Of a stretch of DNA of 64,000 bases, positions 37,969-46,248 are shown piece after piece. The stretch comes from Desulfuromonas thiophila (lineage in GTDB: Bacteria; Desulfobacterota; Desulfuromonadia; Desulfuromonadales; Desulfuromonadaceae): positions 231,392 through 295,391 of the forward strand of contig NZ_FNAQ01000003.1 of assembly GCF_900101955.1 (NCBI RefSeq). The letters run 5' to 3'. The notes under the pieces were generated by a model. That model was not told the origin of the DNA and did not search any database. It saw nothing but the letters and a program-made list of their open reading frames with translations. The stretch's first letter is position 1; each line of letters opens with the position of its first letter. Position numbers and translations under genes: made by a program.

Positions 37969-38808
37969 ATGTCCCTGAATTCGTTCTGGATGGCCCGCAC
38001 CCTGCGGACAGTCGCCCTGTTTTTCCTGACCCCGTTGCTGTCGGCCTGTTTGCCGGAATATCTGTTGGTTGAACAGCCGGACTGGCAGCAACTGCAGCAG
38101 CGGGTACAACAGCAGCAGCAACAGCTTGATCGGTTGCAGGACGAGCTGGGCCAGACCCAGCAGACCCTGCGGGCAGCGCACCTGGAGGTTAACGAAGGGC
38201 TGCGTGAACTCGATGAACGCCAGCGCGACCAGTTGCAGCGCCAGATGCAGTGGGAGGATCAGGTTCGCGCCCTGCGTATCGTGGCTGCCGAGCCCAAGGC
38301 CACGGCCAGCCGACCGGCGCCAGCGCCGCCGGCGCCTTTGCGGGTGGCACGCGATAAACAGGTGGTTGGCGCCATTGAGCATGTCTATCTGGCGCCGCCT
38401 GGTGTGGTGCTGCCGGCGCGCATCGATACCGGTGCCACCACCTCGTCCCTTGACGCGCGCAATCTGGAGATTTTCGAGCGTAACGGCGCGCCCTGGGTGC
38501 GTTTTATGCTGGTGAACCCGGAGAACAACAAGGAAACCCTGCTCGAAAGCCGGGTGGTCCGCTTTGTCCGCATTTTGCAGTCCAATACCGACGATTCCGA
38601 GCGCCGGCCGGTGGTGGAGCTGGGTGTGACCATCGGCAAGGTGAACCAGAACGCCGAATTTACCCTGTCGGATCGCAGCCATATGGATTTCCCGGTGCTG
38701 ATTGGCCGCAATGTGCTGCTGGATATGATGCTGGTCGATGTCAGTGAGGAGAATATCGCCCCGCCTCATCAGCCGGCCAAACCCGCGATTGGCAAGGGCA
38801 GCAAATAA
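37969..38808 (+). CDS. Retropepsin-like aspartic protease (Zn_protease/DUF785 family) with lipoprotein signal
   Basis: A 279-residue protein. A signal with lipobox LLSAC (Cys near residue 26) is followed by a glutamine-rich coiled coil (residues 35-105), an Ala/Pro linker, and the retropepsin-like domain with the aspartyl motif D153-TGA followed by TTSSLDARN and, later, FPVLIGRNVLLDM. Databases often label the family ATP-dependent zinc protease, but no zinc motif is visible and the fold is that of aspartyl proteases. It is immediately followed by an inactive-transglutaminase/7TM gene and a RimK-like ligase, a recurring trio. ATG 37969 was chosen because the signal peptide follows it. Confidence 0.84.
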   Translation: MSLNSFWMARTLRTVALFFLTPLLSACLPEYLLVEQPDWQQLQQRVQQQQQQLDRLQDELGQTQQTLRAAHLEVNEGLRELDERQRDQLQRQMQWEDQVRALRIVAAEPKATASRPAPAPPAPLRVARDKQVVGAIEHVYLAPPGVVLPARIDTGATTSSLDARNLEIFERNGAPWVRFMLVNPENNKETLLESRVVRFVRILQSNTDDSERRPVVELGVTIGKVNQNAEFTLSDRSHMDFPVLIGRNVLLDMMLVDVSEENIAPPHQPAKPAIGKGSK

Positions 38809-40322
38809 TGAATTCGCGCCTGTTTTTCTATCCAATGGTGTTGCTGCTGATCGTCGCTGGCCTTCTGACGGCCTGGTTGCGCCACGAACGCATGGGCATT
38901 CCCTTTGTGCCGGGGGTGCAGACGCCCATCTGGCTGGTGGAGGCCCGGGTCGATTTTACCGCCAAGGGCGAGCCGGTCACCATCAGCCTGGATCTGCCCG
39001 ATAATCCGCCGGGTTTTTCGCTGTCCGACGAGCAGACCGCTTCGCCGGGCTACGGTTTTGCCGTGCTTGAGCGCAGCAGCGACCGCCGTGGTGAATGGTC
39101 GATTCGCACGGCGCGTGGTCCGCAGGTGTTGTACTACAAGGTGCAGGCTGTGCCGCTGGCCACCGCTCCGGCTGCGGTCGGGGAGGAAGTGCCGGCGCCA
39201 CCGGAGGCGGCGCTGTGGAGTGCCGCCGAGTCCCTGGCGGCGCAACAGTTGCTGGAAACAGCCTATCAGCAATCGAGTGATCCGGTGAGCATGACCCGGG
39301 CGCTGATCCAGCAACTGCTCGCGCCGGTGCCGGACCAGAACGCCACCCTGCTGCTGGGTCAGACCCTGCTGCCCCAGTTGTTGCAGAAACTGCTGCACAC
39401 CGCCGGTATTCCCGCCCGCATCGCCATGGGGCTGCAACTGGAGGATGGCCGCCGCAACCAGCAGCTGACGCCGGTGCTGGAGATCTATCACCAGCAGCGC
39501 TGGCTGCCGTTCGATCTGCGCACCGGTGCCCAGGGTCTGCCGCAGGATTTTCTGCTCTGGCATCAGGGCAGCCGCTCCCTGCTTGATGTGCAGGGCGCCT
39601 ATAACTCACGGGTGCGCTTTTCCATGCTGCGGCAGAGCCTCTCAGCGGTACAGCTGGCCCACACCACCACCGAGGAGTCGAAGCTGGCCTTCTTCGGCGT
39701 TCACAAGCTGCCGGTGGAGGAACAGAACATGCTCAAAACCCTGCTGGTGCTGCCGCTGGGAGTGCTGGTGATGGTGTTCATGCGGGTTCTGGTCGGGCTC
39801 AAAACCGCCGGTACCTTCATGCCGGTGCTCATCGCCCTGTCGTTCTACCAGACGGCCCTACTGCCGGGCCTGACCGGTTTTATCGCCATTGTCGCGCTGG
39901 GCCTGCTGCTGCGCGGCTATCTGTCGGCCCTGAACCTGCTGCTGGTGGCGCGGATCTCCACCATTGTCATCATCGTCATCTTTATCGTGCTGTTTTTGAG
40001 TCTCACCGGTTACCAGTTGGGCTACAACACCGGCATGACGGTCACCTTCTTTCCCGTCATTATCGTGGCCTGGACCATCGAGCGCATGTCGATTCTGTGG
40101 GAGGATGAAGGCCCGCGTGAGGTGATCATTCAGGGCGGCGGCAGCTTGCTGGTGGCCGTTTTCGGCTATCTGCTGATGACCTGGCCGCTGATGGCGCACC
40201 TGAGCTTTCACTTTCCCGAGATCAACCTGATCATTGTGGCGCTGATTCTGTTGATGGGGCATTATACCGGCTATCGCCTGCTGGAACTGCGCCGTTTCCG
40301 TTCCATGCTGCCGAGGTCCTGA
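38808..40322 (+). CDS. Inactive transglutaminase fused to seven-transmembrane domain
   Basis: A 504-residue membrane protein. An N-terminal membrane segment (residues 5-22) precedes a periplasmic domain (to about 305) with transglutaminase-like pattern (LHTAGIPARIAMGLQLEDG, QRWLPFDLRTG) but no catalytic Cys or His at the expected places. Seven hydrophobic segments follow (about 308-495; TLLVLPLGVLVMVFMRVLVG to the end). It matches the Transglut_i_TM/7TM_transglut families. It begins at the last base of the protease stop and ends 2 bases before the ligase, so all three are one unit. Confidence 0.85.
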   Translation: MNSRLFFYPMVLLLIVAGLLTAWLRHERMGIPFVPGVQTPIWLVEARVDFTAKGEPVTISLDLPDNPPGFSLSDEQTASPGYGFAVLERSSDRRGEWSIRTARGPQVLYYKVQAVPLATAPAAVGEEVPAPPEAALWSAAESLAAQQLLETAYQQSSDPVSMTRALIQQLLAPVPDQNATLLLGQTLLPQLLQKLLHTAGIPARIAMGLQLEDGRRNQQLTPVLEIYHQQRWLPFDLRTGAQGLPQDFLLWHQGSRSLLDVQGAYNSRVRFSMLRQSLSAVQLAHTTTEESKLAFFGVHKLPVEEQNMLKTLLVLPLGVLVMVFMRVLVGLKTAGTFMPVLIALSFYQTALLPGLTGFIAIVALGLLLRGYLSALNLLLVARISTIVIIVIFIVLFLSLTGYQLGYNTGMTVTFFPVIIVAWTIERMSILWEDEGPREVIIQGGGSLLVAVFGYLLMTWPLMAHLSFHFPEINLIIVALILLMGHYTGYRLLELRRFRSMLPRS

Positions 40323-40324
40323 CC

Positions 40325-41287
40325 GTGAGCTGGTTCATTTCGCCCGCGCGCCTGCGCGAACTCGGCATTCTGGGAATGAACTGTCGCAATATCGACTTCA
40401 TCAGCCGTTACAACCCGCGTCAGCTCTATACCCTGGTGGATGACAAGCTCAAGACCAAGCAACTGGCCCGCCGCAATGGCATTCCGGTGCCGCCGTTGCG
40501 TTTTGTCGTGCGTGAGCAGTACCGCATCCGCCAGGTTGGTCGCTGGTTCGACAATCTCAACGGCTTTGCCGTCAAGCCGACCAAGGGTTCCGGCGGGCGC
40601 GGTATCCTGATCATCAAGGGGCGTGACGGCGAGGCCTTTGTCAAGTCTTCCGGCGTTCATTTGCAGCCGGAGGATCTCAAACGCCATCTGTCCAATATCC
40701 TCGCCGGTCTCTATTCGTTGGCCGGAACCCCGGACCAGGTGATGGTGGAGGAGCTGATCTCGTTCGATGCGCGCTTTGCCAACTATTCCTACGAGGGCGC
40801 GCCCGATATCCGCGTCATCGTGTTCCAGGGTTACCCGGTGATGGCCATGCTGCGTCTGGCGACACGGGCTTCCGATGGCAAGGCCAACCTGCACCAGGGT
40901 GCCGTCGGTGTGGGGCTTGATATCGCCACCGGTCGCTGCCTCAAGGCGGTGCAGTACAGCCGGCCGCTGAGCGTCCATCCCGATACCGGTTGCGCCTTCG
41001 ACCAGATCGAACTGCCCGAATGGCCGGAGATTCTGCGGCTGGCGGCGCGCTGCAACGAGATGACTGGCCTGGGCTATCTGGGTACCGACTTCATTCTCGA
41101 TGAAAAGCGCGGCCCGCTGTTGCTCGAACTCAACGCCCGGCCCGGTCTGGCGATCCAGGTGGCCAATGGCAGCGGTCTGCTGCCGCGGCTGCGCCGCATC
41201 GAGCAGCTGCGCAAACGTCATGTCCGGGTCGAGGACCGGGTGCGGTTCGCCATGGAGGCCTTTGGCCAGCCGCAGCTGACACCCTGA
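40325..41287 (+). CDS. RimK-like ATP-grasp ligase (alpha-L-glutamate ligase-related)
   Basis: A 320-residue ATP-grasp enzyme. Visible are KLKTKQLARRNGIPVPP, the ATP-binding loop FAVKPTKGSGGRGILIIKG, VEELISFDARFANYSYEGAP and the metal-binding LLELNARPGLAIQVANG. Relatives of RimK join amino acids to peptide or metabolite carboxylates using ATP; the substrate here is unknown. It is the last gene of the trio and is closed by a strong terminator. The natural guess is that it forms an amide bond on something handled by the protease and the 7TM protein. Confidence 0.86.
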   Translation: MSWFISPARLRELGILGMNCRNIDFISRYNPRQLYTLVDDKLKTKQLARRNGIPVPPLRFVVREQYRIRQVGRWFDNLNGFAVKPTKGSGGRGILIIKGRDGEAFVKSSGVHLQPEDLKRHLSNILAGLYSLAGTPDQVMVEELISFDARFANYSYEGAPDIRVIVFQGYPVMAMLRLATRASDGKANLHQGAVGVGLDIATGRCLKAVQYSRPLSVHPDTGCAFDQIELPEWPEILRLAARCNEMTGLGYLGTDFILDEKRGPLLLELNARPGLAIQVANGSGLLPRLRRIEQLRKRHVRVEDRVRFAMEAFGQPQLTP

Positions 41288-41323
41288 AGCGGAGGACACC
41301 CCGCCGTTGCCGCTTTGCCGCGA

Positions 41324-41367
41324 CCACAAAAAAAGCGCTCCCGCATTGAGGAGCGCTTTTTTTGTGG
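41324..41367. terminator. Bidirectional intrinsic terminator
   Basis: CCACAAAAAAAGCGCTCC and GGAGCGCTTTTTTTGTGG form a near-perfect stem. The A/T arms give a T tract on each strand. It separates the ATP-grasp gene (plus) from the quinone oxidoreductase (minus). Confidence 0.93.
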
Positions 41368-41382
41368 CTTGCTTGGGGGGAC

Positions 41383-42378
41383 TTACAGATCGGCGATCTT
41401 GAGCACGATTTTGCCGAAATGCTTGTCTTCCTCCATCATGCGGTGGGCCTCAACCACCTGGTCAAGGCCGAACACCTGCTCGATGATGGGCACGATGCGG
41501 CGCTCGGCGAAATGGGGCAGGGCGCGACGGGTGAACTCGGCGGCGATTTCGCCTTTTTCCGCCACCGGCCGCGAGCGCAGCACGCTGCCGATGATCTGCT
41601 GGCGCTTGACCATCATCAGGGCCAGATTGAGCTCGGCCTTGATGCCGCTGGTGACGCCGATGATGACCAGCCGGCCCTTGTAGGCCAGCGAATTCATGTT
41701 CGGGGCCAAGTACTTGGCCCCGACATGATCGAGGATGACATCGACACCTTTTTTGTTGGTGAATTCCTTGACCAGATCGGAGAAGTCCGGTGTCTGGGTG
41801 TAGTCGATGACCAGATCGGCACCCAGCTGCTTGACCCGCTCAAGCTTGGCCGGACTGGCGGTGACAATCAGTTTGGTACTGGGGGTGAGAGCCTTGGCCA
41901 GCTGTATGGCCGCCGTATTGACGCCGCCGCCACCGCCGTGCAGGATCGCGGTCTGGCCGTCCTGCAGCTCACCAATCATGAAGACGTTGAGGAAGGCGGT
42001 GATGTAGCTTTCGCAGACGCAGGCGGCTTCCTCGAAGCTCATGGTCGCCGGAATCGGAATCAGGTGGCTGGCGTAGGCCACGGCGTATTCGGCATAGCCG
42101 CCACCGCCCACCAGGGTCATGACCCGGTCGCCGATGCGCCAGCCGCTGACCTCGCTGCCGACGGCTTCGATGACGCCGGCCACTTCCAGGCCGAGAATCT
42201 CCGAGTCGCCGGGCGGGGGCGGGTACTTGCCGGCCCGTTGCACCAGATCGGGGCGGTTGATGCTGGTGGCGGCCACCCGGATGAGCACCTCGTTGGCCTT
42301 GGGCGCGGGTTTTTCCGCCTCACCGACCTTGAGAACCTCCAGTCCGCCGAATCCGTCGAGCAGTACGGCTTTCATCAT
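41383..42378 (-). CDS. NAD(P)H:quinone oxidoreductase, zinc-independent MDR family (PIG3-like)
   Basis: A 331-residue medium-chain reductase. A GroES-like N-terminus (VLLDGFGGLEVLKVGEAEKP, NRPDLVQRAGKYPPPPG, LGLEVAGVIEAVG) is followed by a Rossmann domain with AILHGGGGGVNTAAIQLAKAL and YKGRLVIIGVTSG. Zinc-binding cysteines of alcohol dehydrogenases are absent. Such enzymes reduce quinones or enones with NADPH; the physiological substrate is unknown. AAGGAGA precedes a double ATG, and a TATAAT promoter lies about 65 bases upstream. It stands alone. Confidence 0.92.
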   Translation of the reverse strand: MMKAVLLDGFGGLEVLKVGEAEKPAPKANEVLIRVAATSINRPDLVQRAGKYPPPPGDSEILGLEVAGVIEAVGSEVSGWRIGDRVMTLVGGGGYAEYAVAYASHLIPIPATMSFEEAACVCESYITAFLNVFMIGELQDGQTAILHGGGGGVNTAAIQLAKALTPSTKLIVTASPAKLERVKQLGADLVIDYTQTPDFSDLVKEFTNKKGVDVILDHVGAKYLAPNMNSLAYKGRLVIIGVTSGIKAELNLALMMVKRQQIIGSVLRSRPVAEKGEIAAEFTRRALPHFAERRIVPIIEQVFGLDQVVEAHRMMEEDKHFGKIVLKIADL

Positions 42379-42442
42379 ACATCTCCTTCTGAATTAAAAT
42401 TGTCGAGAACCCTTTTGCCAAAATAAATAAAACGCCGTATCG

Positions 42443-42470
42443 ATTATAGGGATTTGCCGCGCCGGCGCAA
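42443..42470 (-). promoter_or_regulatory. Sigma-70 promoter for the quinone oxidoreductase gene
   Basis: The minus strand reads TTGCGC, a 16-base spacer, then a perfect TATAAT, 65 bases before the start codon. Confidence 0.65.
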
Positions 42471-42497
42471 CCGCTTTCGCGCGGCACGGGCCGGTCA

Positions 42498-43202
42498 TCA
42501 GCCCTCGGGGTTGAAGCGGTAGCCGCGGCCGCGCACGGTGAGGAAGTGGCGTGGCCGGGCCGGTTTTTTTTCGAAATACTTGCGCAGCCGGACAATGAAG
42601 TTGTCGAGGGTACGGGTTTCGGTGTCCGGCGCCATGCCCCAGACCGACTTCAGCAGGAAGGCGCGGCTTAAGATCTCGCCCTCGTGGCTGATGAACAGCT
42701 TGAGCATGCGCAGTTCCAGGTCGGTGAGCTGGAACGGCTGCCCCGCGCGACAGGCTTCACCGCTGATCAGATTGACCTCCGCGTCGCCGAAACGATAGCG
42801 GCTGAGTTCATTGTACTGTGGCCGGTACCAGGCACTGCGCCGCAACATGCCGGCGATGCGCAGCAGCAGTTCGGTCAGGCTGAAGGGCTTGGCCAGATAA
42901 TCGTCGGCGCCGGCGGCCAGGCCGGCGATGCGTTGCGCTTCCTCGCCCAGGGCGGTAAGCAGCAGGATCGGCAGCTGTGGTTCGATGCGGCGGATGCGCT
43001 GGCAGACCTGCAGACCGTCGAGCTCGCCGGCCAGCATGCGGTCGAGAATGACCAGATCGAAGGTTTCGTGGCTGAGCCGTTGCAGGGCTTCCTCGCCACT
43101 GTCCACCTGTTGTACCTGATAGCCTTCCTGGCGCAGATTGAAACAGAGGGCGGCGGCAATGTGCTGTTCATCCTCCACCAGCAGCAGATGGGCGGCGCTC
43201 AT
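42498..43202 (-). CDS. OmpR/PhoB-family response regulator
   Basis: A 234-residue regulator. The receiver domain has the acidic pocket VEDE, phosphoacceptor D54 in FDLVILDRML, the Thr of LLTALG, and Lys of LAKPFS. The C-terminal winged helix (residues about 135-230) ends with TVRGRGYRFNPEG, typical of OmpR-type proteins. Its ATG overlaps the stop of the histidine kinase by 4 bases, so the pair is co-translated with the kinase first. Targets are unknown. Confidence 0.95.
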   Translation of the reverse strand: MSAAHLLLVEDEQHIAAALCFNLRQEGYQVQQVDSGEEALQRLSHETFDLVILDRMLAGELDGLQVCQRIRRIEPQLPILLLTALGEEAQRIAGLAAGADDYLAKPFSLTELLLRIAGMLRRSAWYRPQYNELSRYRFGDAEVNLISGEACRAGQPFQLTDLELRMLKLFISHEGEILSRAFLLKSVWGMAPDTETRTLDNFIVRLRKYFEKKPARPRHFLTVRGRGYRFNPEG

Positions 43203-44146
43203 TTGCTGTTCTCAGCCAGGGGCAGGCGGATGGTGAGGGTGCAGCCGCGGTTTTCGCCCGCGCTGTACAGGCTGACCCGGCCCTTGTGGCGCTTGATCAA
43301 GGCCTTGACGATGAACAGTCCCAGGCCGAAGCCCTTGATGCGAGGGTTTTGCTGGCCGTGGCGATAGAACATGCGAAAGACGCGCTGCTGTTCGCTGGCC
43401 GGCAGACCGCGGCCTTCGTCGCGGATCACCAGCAGGCACAGGCGGCCGCGTCGTTCCAGCCGCACCTGGATGCGGGCCGGTGTGGGTGAATAGAGCACGG
43501 CATTCTCCAGCACATTGCGCAGCACCATGGCGAAGGTTTCGGGTTCCAGCACCACGCAGATGCCATCGGCGATCTGGCTGCTCAGTTGCACGGCGTCGCC
43601 CTGCTGCTGTTGCCATTCGGCCAGGTAGCTGCGCAGATAGGCCGACAGGTCACAGGGCCGCAGGGCCAGGCGCCAGCGGCTCTGTTCCAGCCGGTTGGCG
43701 GTCAGCAACTTGGTGATCAGGCTGCTGAGGCGGGCGGTATCGGCCAGCATGGCCTGGATAAAGGGATCAAGGTCGGCCCCGGCGGGTCGATGGCGCTGCA
43801 GGGTTTCCAGTTGCAGCTGCAGCGAGGCTACCGGTGTTCTGAGTTCGTGGGTGACCTGCGAGATGAACGATTTCTGCTCCCGGTTCAATGCCAGCTGACG
43901 GCGCCAGTAGAGAAAGATGACGTAGACCCCGACCAGAATGACAATCAGCAGCAGCAGGCCTTCAAGCAGGATCAGCCAGTTGATGCCCGGTTCGAGCAGG
44001 TCCGGGCTGTACTTTTCGGCCAGGCTGCGCAGTTGCTGGTGGCTGCCGAGAAACCAGTAGATCCAGAAGCCGACCACCGCCAGCCAGGCGCACTGGATGG
44101 CGATGAAGGCCAGCAGGGGATTGAGACTGGGGCGTTGCCATTTCAT
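43199..44146 (-). CDS. Sensor histidine kinase
   Basis: A 315-residue membrane kinase. Two membrane segments (about residues 12-34 and 57-80) flank a very short periplasmic loop of about 22 residues. There is no HAMP or PAS domain. The dimerisation domain has ISQVTHELRTP with phosphoacceptor H100. The ATPase domain has the N box (VLRNVLENAVLYSP), G1 (IRDEGRGLP) and G2 (GFGLGLFIVKAL). The tiny loop suggests that it senses the membrane or a partner protein. AAGGAAG precedes the ATG. It is divergent from the nitronate monooxygenase gene. Confidence 0.94.
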   Translation of the reverse strand: MKWQRPSLNPLLAFIAIQCAWLAVVGFWIYWFLGSHQQLRSLAEKYSPDLLEPGINWLILLEGLLLLIVILVGVYVIFLYWRRQLALNREQKSFISQVTHELRTPVASLQLQLETLQRHRPAGADLDPFIQAMLADTARLSSLITKLLTANRLEQSRWRLALRPCDLSAYLRSYLAEWQQQQGDAVQLSSQIADGICVVLEPETFAMVLRNVLENAVLYSPTPARIQVRLERRGRLCLLVIRDEGRGLPASEQQRVFRMFYRHGQQNPRIKGFGLGLFIVKALIKRHKGRVSLYSAGENRGCTLTIRLPLAENSK

Positions 44147-44299
44147 GGCCGGCTTCCTTAGGGGATCGAAGGGCTTTTACAGAACTATTACACGGACACA
44201 GGGGGCCTCTTTGCTATCATCGGGGGTGTTTCCCGGAAACAGTTCCGGCGCTGCGGGCGCAGGGCCTGTCGCTCCGGTCGCAGCAAAGGAGGTCCGCTC

Positions 44300-45385
44300 A
44301 TGATGCCATTGAAAATCGGAAAACACCAGATTCCCTATCCTCTGATCCAGGGCGGCATGGGCGTGCGGGTATCGGCTGCCGGCCTGGCCGGCGCGGTGGC
44401 CCGTTGCGGTGGCGTCGGCCTGATCGCCACGGCCGGCCTGGCCCTTAACAGCCCGCATTATACCGGCCGCAACTTCTTTGCGGCCGATCTGCTGGCGCTG
44501 AAGGAGGAGCTGCGCAAGGCTTACGAAATTGCGCCGGACGGTATCATCGGCACCAACTGCATGGTGGCGGTGAGCAATTACGATGATATCGTGCGTGCTA
44601 GTTGTGAAGCTGGTGCCAAGATCATTGTTTCCGGTGCCGGGCTGCCGCTGAATCTGCCGGCGTTGACGGCGGATTATCCCGAGGTGGCGCTGGTACCTAT
44701 TGTTTCCTCGGTCAAGGCGGCCGAACTCATCGCCCGTAAATGGCACAAGGCCTACCAGCGTCTGCCCGACGCGGTGGTGGTGGAGGATCCCGACACCGCC
44801 GGTGGTCATCTGGGTGAGAAGCTGGAGAATATCGGCAACGGCAGTTACGACCAGTATGCCACCGTGCGCGGGGTGAAGGCCTATTTTCGCGAGGAATGGC
44901 AGGCCGACATGCCGGTGATCGCCGCCGGTGGTATCTGGGACCGCGCCGATGTCGAATACGCCCTGGCGCAGGGCGCCGACGGTGTGCAGATGGCCAGCCG
45001 TTTTGTCTGCACCGAGGAATGCGATGCCGCGCCGGAGTTCAAGCAGGCCTATCTTGACTGCCGCAAGGAGGATATCGGCCTGATCATGAGCCCGGCCGGG
45101 CTGCCGGGACGGGCGATCTGCGGCAATATCGAAGCCATCCGGGCCCACGATATCGAGGGCCAGGTGCGTTGTCCGTCGGGCTGCCTGAAGAAATGCGCCT
45201 ACAAAAGCGGTCAGGAGCGCTTCTGCATCGTTCATGCCCTCGACCGCGCCCAGCGGGGCGATCGCGCCAGCGGCCTGATCTTCTGCGGCAGCAATGCCTG
45301 GAAGGCCGACCGCATCGAAACCGTGGCCGAGATTTTTGAGGAACTGTTCGGCGCTGTGGCAATGCCCCAGGCCTGTGCCGGCTAG
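44300..45385 (+). CDS. Nitronate monooxygenase / FabK-like flavin oxidoreductase
   Basis: A 361-residue FMN-dependent TIM barrel. Signatures are YPLIQGGMGVRVSAAGLAGAV, GTNCMVAVSNYDDI, KIIVSGAGLPLNLP, VVVEDPDTAGGHLGE, PVIAAGGIWDRADVEYALAQ and GADGVQMASRFVCTEEC. The C-terminal part has a cysteine-rich stretch (CPSGCLKKCAYKSG, then FCIVHAL). The family includes 2-nitropropane dioxygenases and enoyl-ACP reductase II; the substrate cannot be decided. AAGGAGG lies just before the ATG. A terminator follows. Confidence 0.88.
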   Translation: MMPLKIGKHQIPYPLIQGGMGVRVSAAGLAGAVARCGGVGLIATAGLALNSPHYTGRNFFAADLLALKEELRKAYEIAPDGIIGTNCMVAVSNYDDIVRASCEAGAKIIVSGAGLPLNLPALTADYPEVALVPIVSSVKAAELIARKWHKAYQRLPDAVVVEDPDTAGGHLGEKLENIGNGSYDQYATVRGVKAYFREEWQADMPVIAAGGIWDRADVEYALAQGADGVQMASRFVCTEECDAAPEFKQAYLDCRKEDIGLIMSPAGLPGRAICGNIEAIRAHDIEGQVRCPSGCLKKCAYKSGQERFCIVHALDRAQRGDRASGLIFCGSNAWKADRIETVAEIFEELFGAVAMPQACAG

Positions 45386-45416
45386 TGCCGTTATTTGCCA
45401 CCCTTCTGTTGTTCCT

Positions 45417-45451
45417 GCCGGGCCGGAGTCCTTTCCGACCCGGCTTTTTGT
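45417..45451 (+). terminator. Terminator after the nitronate monooxygenase gene
   Basis: GCCGGG plus CGGA pairs with TCCG plus CCCGGC (one internal mismatch) and is followed by TTTTTG. It begins 31 bases after the stop codon. Confidence 0.82.
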
Positions 45452-45466
45452 TTGCCGAATCTGTGT

Positions 45467-45472
45467 TATAAC
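45467..45472 (+). promoter_or_regulatory. Candidate extended -10 element for the SH3 protein / aroK unit
   Basis: TATAAC is preceded by TGT, giving an extended -10, 87 bases before the next start codon and just after the preceding terminator. No good -35 is visible. Confidence 0.4.
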
Positions 45473-45558
45473 AGGGCACTGAGAAGGCCTTGAACGGCCT
45501 GGCCTCAGCCTTGTGTTGTTGCCCGAACCGGTGCCTGCCCGCGCCCCAGGAGGAGTCT

Positions 45559-46248
45559 ATGTCCCGCTATTTCTTTTCCCTTTCCGGTCTGGCTGCTGCC
45601 GCCCTGGGCTGTGTTCTGGTGGCACCGCTGGCCTGGCCTGCGCCGGCCTCGGCCCGTGCGCCCGAGCATCGTCATTCTGAGCGGCACGGTTTCTCCGGGC
45701 CGGCGCGGCCGGATTTCGGTCGCGAGGTACGGCGCCCGCCGCAGGGGGCCCGGCGGCTGCACAGCCCGCGCCATGGTGTGCATTATGTGCATCGCGGCAC
45801 CTTTTATCGTCCTTTGCACCATGGCTACCGGGTGGTGCGGCCGCCGGTCGGACTGGTGGTCAACTGGCTGCCGACCGGCTACGTGATGCTCAATGTCGCC
45901 GGCCTCAGTTATGCCTATTACGATGGCATCTACTATCAGCCGATGGCCAGTGGCTACCGGGTGGTGGAGGCGCCGATGACCACCCTGGTGACGCCGACTC
46001 CGCCACCGCCGCCGCCCCAGCGTCTGCCGTTGCCGTCCCAGGCTCTCGGCCAGGTGCGGGTTCAGGTCGAGATGCTCAATGTGCGCAGCGGGCCCAGCCG
46101 GCTGCAGCCGGTCGTGGGCCATGTGACGGCCGGCACCTCCCTGGTGGTGCTGGGCAGCGCGCCCGACTGGTACTATGTGCAGTTGCCCGATGGCACTTAT
46201 GGCTGGGTCTGGGCGCAATTTGTTGTCGGGGAATTGCGACAGCCATGA
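45559..46248 (+). CDS. Secreted DUF6515-like protein with C-terminal bacterial SH3 domain
   Basis: A 229-residue exported protein. A signal peptide (hydrophobic to about residue 30, ASA-RA cleavage) precedes a His/Arg/Pro-rich segment. Two repeats of the DUF6515-like pattern follow (YRVVRPPVGLVVNWLP, YYDGIYYQPMASGYRVV). After a proline stretch, residues about 165-225 form an SH3b domain (MLNVRSGPSRLQPVVGHV, WYYVQLPDGTYGWVWAQFV), which usually binds cell-wall peptides. AGGAGG precedes the ATG at 45559. It overlaps aroK by 4 bases. Confidence 0.8.
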   Translation: MSRYFFSLSGLAAAALGCVLVAPLAWPAPASARAPEHRHSERHGFSGPARPDFGREVRRPPQGARRLHSPRHGVHYVHRGTFYRPLHHGYRVVRPPVGLVVNWLPTGYVMLNVAGLSYAYYDGIYYQPMASGYRVVEAPMTTLVTPTPPPPPPQRLPLPSQALGQVRVQVEMLNVRSGPSRLQPVVGHVTAGTSLVVLGSAPDWYYVQLPDGTYGWVWAQFVVGELRQP

